From Gaiellales bacterium (GTDB lineage: Bacteria > Actinomycetota > Thermoleophilia > Gaiellales > F1-60-MAGs149): a DNA stretch of 8,104 nt. The stretch spans positions 1-8,104 of the forward strand of contig JAURLF010000240.1 of the NCBI GenBank assembly GCA_030831375.1, written 5' to 3'. The position numbers and the translations under genes are program-made. Numbering within the stretch: the first letter of the stretch is position 1; each line of letters starts with the position of its first letter. A model generated the notes under the pieces. The model had not been told where the DNA came from. It saw only the letters and a program-made list of their open reading frames with translations, and did no database searches. Shown here piece by piece: positions 1 to 6,751 of the stretch.

Positions 1-636
<636 letters not shown>

Positions 637-640
637 CGCC

Positions 641-1051
641 ATGGCGACGCTGCACTGCGACATCATCACCCCGGAGGGCCCGGCCTTCTCGGGCGAGGCG
701 GAGATGGTCGTCGTGCCCGGCACGGAGGGCGAGCTCGGCGTGCTGCCGCGCCACCAGCCGATCGTCGCGCACCTCGGGGTGGGGCAGATCCGCGTCAAGG
801 TGTCGGCGTCCGAGTGGCACGCCTTCGCCTCGTCGGACGGCTACTTCTCGATGCAGAACAACCGCGCCCTGGTGCTCGTCGAGGGCGCGGTGCCGTCGGA
901 CCAGATCGACGTCGAGGCCGCCCACGCGCTGGCCGAGGACGCGCGCGGGCGGGTGCAGGCGGCCGAGGCCGGCGACGAGTCCGTCAACCTGTTCCGGGCG
1001 CGGCGCGATCTCGAGTTCGCCGAGAACCAGCTGCGTCTCGCCGGCCGCTAG
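641..1051 (+). CDS. atpC: F1Fo ATP synthase subunit epsilon
   Basis: Epsilon subunit of the F1 central stalk; it couples gamma rotation to the c-ring and can inhibit ATP hydrolysis. At 136 aa it matches the normal bacterial length. The N-terminal beta-sandwich (about 1-85) begins LHCDIITPEGPAFSGEAEMV and contains the typical GTEGELGVLPRHQP turn. The C-terminal helical hairpin (about 90-136) is present, including LFRARRDLEFAENQL, so the inhibitory domain is not lost as it is in some lineages. The ATG lies 4 nt after the atpD stop with no clear Shine-Dalgarno of its own, so translational coupling to atpD is likely. It is the last atp gene here; the next gene is unrelated to ATP synthase. Confidence is high from fold motifs plus position. 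Confidence 0.96.
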   Translation: MATLHCDIITPEGPAFSGEAEMVVVPGTEGELGVLPRHQPIVAHLGVGQIRVKVSASEWHAFASSDGYFSMQNNRALVLVEGAVPSDQIDVEAAHALAEDARGRVQAAEAGDESVNLFRARRDLEFAENQLRLAGR

Positions 1052-1065
1052 GCCGGGCGGGCGCA

Positions 1066-1089
1066 CGGCCCCGGGACGGCCGCATCCCG
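1066..1089 (+). terminator. Possible stem-loops after the atp operon
   Basis: The 76-nt gap after atpC contains two mutually exclusive short stems: CGGCC (1066-1070) with GGCCG (1078-1082), and CGGGA (1072-1076) with TCCCG (1085-1089). There is no T-run, so a classical intrinsic terminator is not supported. In G+C-rich DNA such short stems also arise by chance. They might attenuate read-through from the atp operon, but the evidence is weak. Confidence 0.2.
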
Positions 1090-1115
1090 TCATGCCGCGA
1101 AGGGGAGACCGGAGG

Positions 1116-1121
1116 TACGCT
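1116..1121 (+). promoter_or_regulatory. Candidate -10 element (TACGCT) for the DUF3352-like gene
   Basis: TACGCT fits the TAnnnT pattern of a housekeeping -10 box and lies exactly 6 nt before the ATG at 1128. A transcript starting about 7 nt downstream would therefore begin at the ATG and be leaderless. The 9-mer GGTACGCTG is repeated exactly upstream of uppS with the same 6-nt spacing to an ATG. No recognisable -35 box is visible. The preceding GGAGGT (1111-1116) could instead act as a Shine-Dalgarno, with an 11-nt spacing, on read-through mRNA from the atp operon. Confidence 0.45.
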
Positions 1122-1127
1122 GAGACC

Positions 1128-2672
1128 ATGACCCGCCGCCCGACCGCGCTCCTGTCCGCCCTCGCCATCGCCCTCGTGGCGGCGGTCGCCCTCGTCGCCG
1201 CCCTCGGCGCCGGGGACGCCGACGCCGGCGCCGAGGCGCGCGCCAAGGGCGCCGCGCTCGTGCCCGCCGACGCGCTCGCCTACGCGAGCGTCGCGATGGA
1301 CCGCGACGGCGCGCAGTGGCAGGCCCTCGAGGGCCTCGCCGCGCGCATCCCGGGTGGCGCCGACAAACTCGGCGAGCTCGACCGGATGATGGCGGGCGAC
1401 GAGGACGGCGCGGCTGTGATGCGCGCGCTCGGCGGCGACATCTCCGTGGGCCTCTTGGGTGTCGATCTGGCGGGCGGTCTCGAGCCGCGCGCCGACGCCG
1501 TGCTCGTGGCCACCGAGGCCGACGGCGCCGCGCTCGCGCGCGAGCTGGAGGCGATGGGCTTCGCGGCCGGCCCCGCGATCGACGGCGCGTCCGTCTGGGA
1601 GAAGGGCGCGTCCGCGGTCGCCGTCGACGGCGGCCTCGCGATCGGCGCCACGTCGCGTGCGACGCTGCGCGAGGCGCTCGAGGTGCGCGCGGGCGAGGGC
1701 CCGGCGCTCGCCGACGACCCCGCCTTCCGCGCCACCGTGGCGAAGCTGCCCGACGAGCCGCTTGCGCTCGCGTACCTGAGCCCGGCGCGGCTCGCCCCGC
1801 TCGCGCAGGCCGCGGCCGCGCTCGTGCCGCAGCAGGAGTCTGATGACATGCCGAACGCGCAGGCGCAGGTCGCGGACCTCGTCGAGTCGCTCGGCGACGT
1901 GCGCGGCCTCGGCATCGCGGTGCGCGCCGAGGCCGGCGGGCTGCGGCTCGCCGCCGCCGGCGACGCCGACGAGGACGCCCTCGCCGCGCGCGGGCTCGCC
2001 GCGCCCGACGCGTTCGCCCCGACGATCCTCGGCCGCGTGCCGGCCGACGCCGCCGGTGCGGCCGCCTTCGCCGACCTCGGCCCGCGCCTTCTCGCGGCGG
2101 TCCGTCAGCTCGAGGCCGCCTCGCCGCAGATGGCGGGCTACGTCGACTCGATCGAGCTCGCCACCGGCGTCGACCTCGAGGCCGACCTCGCGCCGGCCCT
2201 GACGGGCCAGCACGCGCTGGTCGCGCTCGCCGGCGACGAGCCGCGCGGCGCGCTGCTGCTCCTGCCGCCGAACCCGACGGCCGCCGGCGCCACGCTCGGC
2301 CGCCTGCGCGGCTTCGTCGACGACGCGGGCCTCCTCGCGGGGCTCGGGGACCGGGCCGCCAAGGTCGCGGACGTGCAGGTGACGCGCCAGGAGGGCGGCC
2401 CCGTGATCGCGGTCGGCAACGCCCCCGGCCTCGCCGCCCTGCCCGCGAGCCCGCTCGCCGATGACGCCGGCTACCGCGCGCTGCTCGACGCGGCGGGCGT
2501 GCCCGACCTCGTCACGGGCCTCGCGTGGGCGAACCCGGCGGTGCTGCGCGCCGAGGCCGCCCGCAAGGCCGCGGCCGAGGGCGAGGCGCTGCCGGCGGCG
2601 CTCGACGCCGTCACCGGGCTGGTGGCCTGGGGCGAGCCCGGCGGCGCCGGCGCGTTCATCGCGATCGGCTAG
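1128..2672 (+). CDS. Exported DUF3352-like protein of unknown function, internally duplicated
   Basis: Function unknown; the pattern recalls the DUF3352 family by eye. The protein is 514 aa, very Ala/Gly/Leu-rich and cysteine-free, so it is not a lipoprotein. Residues 1-27 are Arg-containing and then hydrophobic (TRRPTALLSALAIALVAAVAL), a signal peptide or single membrane anchor placing the rest outside the cytoplasm. The remainder appears to be two diverged copies, about 44-278 and 303-514. Each begins with a VPADA motif (45-49 and 304-308). Each contains a hydrophobic strand followed by an Ala-rich helix (123-141 and 374-393) and a LADD motif (194-197 and 443-446). Each ends in a GL...E.GG....A.G strand pair (260-278 and 497-514). 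I chose the ATG at 1128 because the hydrophobic segment follows at once and GGAGGT lies upstream; an in-frame ATG at 1092 would add 12 charged residues before the signal. It sits between atpC and metK with its own likely promoter, so a link to either is not implied. Confidence 0.8.
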   Translation: MTRRPTALLSALAIALVAAVALVAALGAGDADAGAEARAKGAALVPADALAYASVAMDRDGAQWQALEGLAARIPGGADKLGELDRMMAGDEDGAAVMRALGGDISVGLLGVDLAGGLEPRADAVLVATEADGAALARELEAMGFAAGPAIDGASVWEKGASAVAVDGGLAIGATSRATLREALEVRAGEGPALADDPAFRATVAKLPDEPLALAYLSPARLAPLAQAAAALVPQQESDDMPNAQAQVADLVESLGDVRGLGIAVRAEAGGLRLAAAGDADEDALAARGLAAPDAFAPTILGRVPADAAGAAAFADLGPRLLAAVRQLEAASPQMAGYVDSIELATGVDLEADLAPALTGQHALVALAGDEPRGALLLLPPNPTAAGATLGRLRGFVDDAGLLAGLGDRAAKVADVQVTRQEGGPVIAVGNAPGLAALPASPLADDAGYRALLDAAGVPDLVTGLAWANPAVLRAEAARKAAAEGEALPAALDAVTGLVAWGEPGGAGAFIAIG

Positions 2673-2684
2673 GCCCGCGGGGAC

Positions 2685-2700
2685 GGGGCCCCGGCCGGGG
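2685..2700 (+). terminator. GC-rich palindromic stretch after the DUF3352-like gene
   Basis: GGGGCCCC (2685-2692) runs into the perfect palindrome CCCCGGCCGGGG (2689-2700), 12 nt after the stop codon and just before the proposed metK promoter. It could form a short hairpin that weakens read-through, but it has no T-tract. It could equally be a protein-binding palindrome or chance in this base composition. Confidence 0.2.
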
Positions 2701-2708
2701 TCGCCTGC

Positions 2709-2714
2709 TAGCAT
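2709..2714 (+). promoter_or_regulatory. Candidate -10 element (TAGCAT) upstream of metK
   Basis: TAGCAT matches the TAnnnT -10 pattern and stands out in the otherwise G+C-rich 93-nt gap before metK. Initiation about 7 nt downstream, near 2721, would give a leader of roughly 45 nt carrying the hairpin at 2727-2748 and the metK ribosome binding site. No convincing -35 box is seen at the expected distance, where the DNA is pure G/C palindrome. Confidence 0.4.
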
Positions 2715-2726
2715 CCCCGTGTTAAT

Positions 2727-2748
2727 CCGCCGCACTGATACGCGGCGG
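2727..2748 (+). promoter_or_regulatory. Perfect 7-bp hairpin in the metK leader
   Basis: CCGCCGC (2727-2733) and GCGGCGG (2742-2748) are exact reverse complements around the 8-nt loop ACTGATAC. The hairpin ends 5 nt before the AAGGAG ribosome binding site. In RNA it would be stable and sit close to the presumed 5' end, so it could affect mRNA stability or ribosome access; in DNA it could be an operator. The role is inferred from position only. Confidence 0.4.
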
Positions 2749-2753
2749 TCGCG

Positions 2754-2759
2754 AAGGAG
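2754..2759 (+). promoter_or_regulatory. Shine-Dalgarno AAGGAG of metK
   Basis: AAGGAG lies 6 nt before the GTG at 2766, near-ideal spacing. It fixes GTG 2766 as the metK start, which also gives the expected short N-terminus before the SESVTEGHPDK motif. Confidence 0.8.
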
Positions 2760-2765
2760 CACCAC

Positions 2766-3944
2766 GTGGCGCACGAGCATCCGCTCTTGTTCACCTCGGA
2801 GTCCGTCACCGAGGGGCACCCCGACAAGATCGCCGACCAGGTGTCGGACACCGTCCTCGACGCGGTCCTCGCGCAGGACCCGACGTCGCGCGTCGCCTGC
2901 GAGACGCTCGTCACCACCGGCCTCGCGCTGGTCGCCGGCGAGATCACCACGAACGCGCGCATCGACATCCCGGAGCTCGTGCGCGGCACGATCCGGGACA
3001 TCGGCTACGACGACGCGCGCAAGGGCTTCGACTGCCACACCTGCAACGTGATGGTGGCGCTCGACCGCCAGTCGCCCGACATCGCCCAGGGTGTCGACGG
3101 CGACAGCGCGGACGAGGTCGGCGCGGGCGACCAGGGCATGATGTTCGGGTACGCCACGCGCGAGACGCCCGAGCTGATGCCGCTGCCGATCATGCTCGCG
3201 CACCGCATGGCCGAGCGCCTCGCCGCCGTCCGCAAGGACGGCACGCTGCCGTACCTGCGCCCCGACGGCAAGACCCAGGTCACGGTCGAGTACGCCGAGG
3301 AGGGCGGCCACCTGCGCCCCGTCGGCATCGAGCGCGTGCTCGTCTCCACGCAGCACGCCGACGACGTCACGCAGGAGCAGATCAAGGCGGACCTCGCCGA
3401 GCACGTCGTGCGGCCGCTGTTGCCCGCCGAGCTCTGCGACGTCGACCGCATCGCGGGCGACCACCTGCTCGTCAACCCGACGGGCCGCTTCGTGATCGGC
3501 GGGCCGATGGGCGACTGCGGCCTGACGGGCCGCAAGATCATCGTCGACACGTACGGGGGCATGGGCCGCCACGGCGGCGGAGCCTTCTCGGGCAAGGACC
3601 CGTCGAAGGTGGACCGCTCCGCGGCCTACGCGGCGCGCTGGGTGGCGAAGAACATCGTCGCCGCCGGCCTCGCCGAGCGCTGCGAGGTGCAGGTCGCGTA
3701 CGCGATCGGCGTCGCGCGCCCCGTGTCCGTGATGGTGGAGACGTTCGGGACCGCCACGGAGGACGAGAATCGCATCGCCGCGGCCGTCTCCGAGGTCTTC
3801 GACCTGCGCCCCGCCGCCATCCTGGAGGCCCTCGACCTGCGCCGCCCGGTCTATCGTCCGACGGCAGCCTATGGGCACTTCGGACGCGACGCCTTCGCCT
3901 GGGAGCGGACCGACAAGGTCGACGCGCTCCGCGCCGCCGTCTGA
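2766..3944 (+). CDS. metK: S-adenosylmethionine synthetase (methionine adenosyltransferase)
   Basis: Cytosolic enzyme that condenses ATP and L-methionine to S-adenosylmethionine, releasing phosphate and diphosphate; it supplies the methyl donor and normally works as a dimer or tetramer. At 392 aa from a GTG start it has the normal length. All three repeat-domain signatures are present: SESVTEGHPDKIADQVSD with the ATP-binding GHPDK (17-21), the PROSITE-type GAGDQG (119-124) followed by MMFGYAT, and GGGAFSGKDPSKVDRS (270-285) with the P-loop-like lysine. The GRFVIGGPMGDCGLTGRK block and the C-terminal YRPTAAYGHFGR are also intact, so the enzyme should be active. Its last 74 nt overlap the priA frame. 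In many actinobacteria metK is preceded by coaBC and followed by priA; here only the priA side is kept. A leader hairpin may influence expression. Confidence 0.98.
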   Translation: MAHEHPLLFTSESVTEGHPDKIADQVSDTVLDAVLAQDPTSRVACETLVTTGLALVAGEITTNARIDIPELVRGTIRDIGYDDARKGFDCHTCNVMVALDRQSPDIAQGVDGDSADEVGAGDQGMMFGYATRETPELMPLPIMLAHRMAERLAAVRKDGTLPYLRPDGKTQVTVEYAEEGGHLRPVGIERVLVSTQHADDVTQEQIKADLAEHVVRPLLPAELCDVDRIAGDHLLVNPTGRFVIGGPMGDCGLTGRKIIVDTYGGMGRHGGGAFSGKDPSKVDRSAAYAARWVAKNIVAAGLAERCEVQVAYAIGVARPVSVMVETFGTATEDENRIAAAVSEVFDLRPAAILEALDLRRPVYRPTAAYGHFGRDAFAWERTDKVDALRAAV

Positions 3945-6036
3945 GTCGGCCGTCCTCGTCATCCCGCTCGTCACGACGCGCGGGCTCGACCGCGCGCTGA
4001 CGTACGCGGGCGACCTGCCCGTCGGCGCGGTCGTCGACGTGCCGCTGCGCGGCCGCACGGAGCGGGGCGTGGTGGTCGGGCCGGCCGGACCGGGCGACCG
4101 GCCCGACGGCGTCGCGCTGAAGCCCGCCCGCGATGCGGGCGGGCGGATCCCGCCCGAGCTCGTGGAGCTCGCCCTCAAGGTGGCGGAGCGCTACGCGACC
4201 CCGCCCGCGCGCGCCCTGCGCCTGGTCCTGCCCCCGAAGGCGGCGCCGCCCCCGCCCGACCCGTGGCTGAGGGCCGCGGACGGGGCGACGGCGCGCGGCG
4301 CCCGCCAGCAGGCGATCCTCGCCGCCGCCCGGGTGGCGCGGCCCCTGACCGAGCTCGCGCGCGCCGCCGGCGCCCAGCCCGCCGCCGTGCGGCGGCTCGT
4401 CACCGACGGGCGCCTCGTCGAGGTCGAGCCGCCGGCGCCCGACCTCGAGGCGCCGCTCGCCGCGAGCCCCGCCCAGCTCGAGGCGATCGCGGCCCTCGAG
4501 CACGCCGTCGACGGCACGGGCCCGCGCGAGCTTCTGCTCTTCGGGGTCACGGGCTCCGGCAAGACGGAGGTGTTCCTGCGCGCCGCCGCCCACGCCCTCG
4601 CCCGCGGGCGCGGCGTGATCGTGCTCGTGCCGGAGATCGCGCTCGCCCCGCAGACCGCGGCGCGCGTCCGGGCTCGCTTCGGCGGCCTCGTCGAGGTGCT
4701 GCACTCGGGCCTCGCCGACGGCGAGCGGGCGCGGGTCTGGCACCGGCTCGCGAGCGGGGAGGCGCGCGTCCTCGTCGGCGCGCGCTCCGCGATCCTCGCG
4801 CCCCTGCCCGACCTCGGCCTGGTCGTCGTCGACGAGGAGCACGAGCCCGCCTACAAGCAGGAGTCGGACCCGCGCTACGACGCCCGCGCCGTCGCCCTGA
4901 TGCGGGCCCGTGCGGCGGACGCCGCCGTCGTCTTCGCGTCGGCCACGCCGCGCCCCGAGGCCTGGCGCGCGCTCGAGCGGGTCGAGCTGCCGGCCCGCGT
5001 CGGCGGGCGCCTGCCGCCCGTCGAGCTCGTCGACCTCGGCCGCGACGGCCACTACCCGCTGTCGCGGCCCCTGCAGGCGGCGCTGGCCGGGCTCGAGCAG
5101 GACGGCGGGCGCGCGATGGTGCTGCTCAACCGCCGCGGCGCCGCGCTCGCGCTCCACTGCCGCGCCTGCGGGCGCGGCTTCGGCTGCCCGTCCTGCGACG
5201 TCGCGCTGGTCCTGCACCAGCGGCCGCCGCGGCTGGTCTGCCACCACTGCGGCCACACCGCGCCCGCGCCGACCCGCTGCCCGCACTGCGGCGCCGTCGA
5301 CATCACCCGCATCGGCGCCGGCACCGAGCGGCTCGAGGACGAGATCGCGCGGCGCTTCCCCGGGCTCGACGTCATCCGCCTCGACGGCGACGTCGCGGGC
5401 CGCCGGGGCGGGGTGGAGGAGGCGCTCGCCGCCTTCGCCGCCGCCGAGCGCGCCGTGCTCGTCGGCACCCAGCTCGTGGCCAAGGGCCACGACTTCCCCG
5501 ACGTGCGCCTCGCCGCCGTGATTGACGCCGACCTCGGGCTGGCGATGCCGGACTTCCGGGCCGAGGAGCGCTCCTTCAGCCTGCTCTGCCAGCTCGCCGG
5601 TCGCGCCGGGCGGGAGGGGTCGGGCGGGCGCGTGATCCTGCAGACCTGGGACCCCTCGCAGCGGGTCGTGCGGCTCGCCGCGCGCCACGCCGTCGACGCC
5701 TTCCTCGACGGCGAGCTCGGCCGTCGCGAGGCGCTCCGCTACCCGCCCTTCAGCCGGCTCGTGCGCGTCGTCGTCGACGCGCCCGCCGCGGACGCGCCGC
5801 TCGCGCTCCTCGACGGGCTCGCCGCCGCGCTCGAGCGGATGCTCCCCGACGACGACCTGCTCGGCCCCGCGCCCCTGATCCGGCTGCGCGACCGCCACCG
5901 CGCACACCTGATCGTGCGCACCGAGCGCGCCGAGCACGCGGCGCGCGCCGTGCACGCGCTGCTCGCCGACCGCCACGCCGCGCTGCGGCGCGCCGACGCG
6001 CGCGTCGCCGTCGACGTGGATCCGCAGACGGTCTGA
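3871..6036 (+). CDS. priA: Replication restart helicase PriA (primosomal protein N')
   Basis: Superfamily 2 3'-to-5' DNA helicase that recognises abandoned forks and starts replisome reloading. Length is 721 aa (E. coli 732). The N-terminal 3'-DNA-binding domain begins at AVLVIPLVTTRGLDRALTY (from about residue 27), followed by a winged-helix-like region. Helicase motifs: Walker A GVTGSGKT (225-232), Walker B DEEHEPAYKQ (321-330), FASATP (355-360), and GTQLVAKGHDFPDV through QLAGRAGR. Two zinc sites use four Cys pairs: 430/433, 439/442, 457/460 and 470/473. All motifs are intact, in contrast to the degenerate PriA of mycobacteria and relatives. ATG 3871 is the only ATG/GTG/TTG that keeps the whole N-terminal domain. 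It overlaps metK by 74 nt and has a weak ribosome binding site, so coupling to metK translation or a non-canonical start near 3945 are both possible. Identity is certain; the start is not. Confidence 0.96.
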   Translation: MGTSDATPSPGSGPTRSTRSAPPSESAVLVIPLVTTRGLDRALTYAGDLPVGAVVDVPLRGRTERGVVVGPAGPGDRPDGVALKPARDAGGRIPPELVELALKVAERYATPPARALRLVLPPKAAPPPPDPWLRAADGATARGARQQAILAAARVARPLTELARAAGAQPAAVRRLVTDGRLVEVEPPAPDLEAPLAASPAQLEAIAALEHAVDGTGPRELLLFGVTGSGKTEVFLRAAAHALARGRGVIVLVPEIALAPQTAARVRARFGGLVEVLHSGLADGERARVWHRLASGEARVLVGARSAILAPLPDLGLVVVDEEHEPAYKQESDPRYDARAVALMRARAADAAVVFASATPRPEAWRALERVELPARVGGRLPPVELVDLGRDGHYPLSRPLQAALAGLEQDGGRAMVLLNRRGAALALHCRACGRGFGCPSCDVALVLHQRPPRLVCHHCGHTAPAPTRCPHCGAVDITRIGAGTERLEDEIARRFPGLDVIRLDGDVAGRRGGVEEALAAFAAAERAVLVGTQLVAKGHDFPDVRLAAVIDADLGLAMPDFRAEERSFSLLCQLAGRAGREGSGGRVILQTWDPSQRVVRLAARHAVDAFLDGELGRREALRYPPFSRLVRVVVDAPAADAPLALLDGLAAALERMLPDDDLLGPAPLIRLRDRHRAHLIVRTERAEHAARAVHALLADRHAALRRADARVAVDVDPQTV
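4122..4144 (+). repeat. Perfect 10-bp inverted repeat inside priA
   Basis: GCCCGCCCGC (4122-4131) and GCGGGCGGGC (4135-4144) pair perfectly around the 3-nt loop GAT, inside the codons for PARDAGGR. It is the longest perfect short-loop hairpin I noticed. It may be a coincidence of GC-rich codon choice or an mRNA structure early in priA. Confidence 0.35.
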
Positions 6037-6065
6037 CGACGTGCCAGACTACGCGGGTCCGGCGG

Positions 6066-6072
6066 AAAGGGG
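6066..6072 (+). promoter_or_regulatory. Shine-Dalgarno-like AAAGGGG of frr
   Basis: The purine run AAAGGGG lies 5 nt before GTG 6078 and supports that start. A weak TACGCG at 6050-6055, in the 41-nt gap after priA, could be a poor -10 element, but co-transcription from priA is just as likely. Confidence 0.55.
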
Positions 6073-6077
6073 CTGAC

Positions 6078-6629
6078 GTGGTCGACGACCTGGTGAACGA
6101 CGCGAGGGAGCGGATGGCGAAGTCCGTGGAGGCGACGCGCTCCGAGTTCCAGACGGTGCGCACCGGGCGCGCCAACCCGCAGCTGCTCGACCGCATCGTC
6201 GTCGACTACTACGGCACCCCGACCCCGCTCAACCAGCTCGCCGGCGTGCAGACGCCGGACCCGCGCTCGCTCGCGATCTCGCCGTACGACGTCAACGCGC
6301 TGCCCGACATCGAGCGCGCGATCCAGGAGTCCGACCTCGGCCTGACGCCGTCGAACGACGGCAAGCTGATCCGCCTCGCGATCCCGCAGCTGACGGAGGA
6401 GCGCCGCAAGGAGCTCGTCAAGGTCGTGCGCCAGATCGCCGAGGACGGCCGCGTCGCCGTGCGCAACGTGCGCCGCGACGTGATCGCCGACATCCAGGAG
6501 CTCGCCTCCGAGGTCGGCGCCGACGAGCTGCACCGCGCCGAGGAGAAGGTGCAGAAGCTGACGGACGAGCACGTCGGCCAGATCGACGCCGCGCTGAAGC
6601 AGCGCGAGGCCGACATCATGGAGGTCTGA
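6078..6629 (+). CDS. frr: Ribosome recycling factor (RRF)
   Basis: Works with EF-G to split the post-termination ribosome into subunits and release mRNA. At 183 aa it is close to the standard ~185. Visible family blocks: RTGRANPQLLDRI (28-40), VDYYGTPTPLNQLA (42-55) of the hinge/domain II, PQLTEERRKELVKVVRQIAE (103-122), and VAVRNVRRD (126-134), which carries the arginine equivalent to the functionally important Arg132 of E. coli. Start is GTG 6078 behind AAAGGGG; no better in-frame start is seen. In most bacteria frr follows rpsB-tsf-pyrH, but here it follows priA. The downstream link to uppS and cdsA is the usual one. Confidence 0.97.
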   Translation: MVDDLVNDARERMAKSVEATRSEFQTVRTGRANPQLLDRIVVDYYGTPTPLNQLAGVQTPDPRSLAISPYDVNALPDIERAIQESDLGLTPSNDGKLIRLAIPQLTEERRKELVKVVRQIAEDGRVAVRNVRRDVIADIQELASEVGADELHRAEEKVQKLTDEHVGQIDAALKQREADIMEV

Positions 6630-6664
6630 GGCGCTCGGAGCGGGCGCGCGACGCGTCCAGCCGG

Positions 6665-6670
6665 TACGCT
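6665..6670 (+). promoter_or_regulatory. Candidate -10 element (TACGCT) upstream of uppS
   Basis: Lies in the 94-nt frr-uppS gap within the 9-mer GGTACGCTG, which is identical to the element before the DUF3352-like gene at 1114-1122. Here too an ATG follows 6 nt downstream (6677), at the expected transcription start. No -35 box is recognisable. If active it would give uppS-cdsA a promoter separate from frr. Confidence 0.45.
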
Positions 6671-6676
6671 GTGCGG

Positions 6677-6751
6677 ATGATCCGGGACGCCCGAGCGGGC
6701 GACCCGCATCGGGAATCCCAGCCGTGGCCATCCTCGACCGCATCCGCCTGA
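6677..6751 (+). other. Possible leaderless 24-codon upstream ORF overlapping the uppS start
   Basis: ATG 6677 opens a short frame ending at TGA 6749-6751, encoding MIRDARAGDPHRESQPWPSS and four more residues. It overlaps the first nine codons of uppS in another frame. The ATG lies where a transcript from TACGCT (6665-6670) would begin. If translated it would act in cis on uppS initiation; the peptide resembles nothing I know. This rests on position only and may be chance. Confidence 0.2.
6683..6706 (+). promoter_or_regulatory. Imperfect 10-bp hairpin in the uppS leader
   Basis: CGGG (6683-6686) pairs with CCCG (6703-6706). After one A/A mismatch, CGCCCG (6688-6693) pairs with CGGGCG (6696-6701); in practice that is five pairs closed by a GAGC tetraloop. 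It sits between the proposed transcription start and the weak GGGA ribosome binding site (6711-6714) of uppS. It could control leader stability or ribosome access, or be a weak attenuator for frr transcripts; there is no T-run. Confidence 0.4.

Noticed and set aside
1092..1127. ATG 1092 as the start of the DUF3352-like gene
   Set aside because: It would place 12 charged residues ahead of the signal or anchor segment. ATG 1128 has GGAGGT and a -10-like element upstream and gives a standard signal-peptide N-terminus.
2673..2765. SAM riboswitch upstream of metK
   Set aside because: The gap is only 93 nt and the likely leader about 45 nt. I see a single hairpin and no multi-helix or pseudoknot core as in the S-box, SAM-II or SAM-IV classes.
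2721..3051. Alternative + strand frames overlapping the metK start (such as the one running through 2461-3051)
   Set aside because: Low-complexity Arg/Ser/Pro translation in a shifted frame of real genes; metK itself has a strong ribosome binding site and full family motifs.
984..4178. 1064-codon open frame on the minus strand, spanning atpC to priA
   Set aside because: Antisense frames stay open in very GC-rich coding DNA because stop codons are rare. The translation is a low-complexity Arg/Gly/Ala string with no family motifs, while the + strand carries clear conserved genes.
3538..5976. 812-codon open frame on the minus strand over priA
   Set aside because: Same artefact: Arg/Gly-rich translation without motifs, fully opposite a motif-complete priA.
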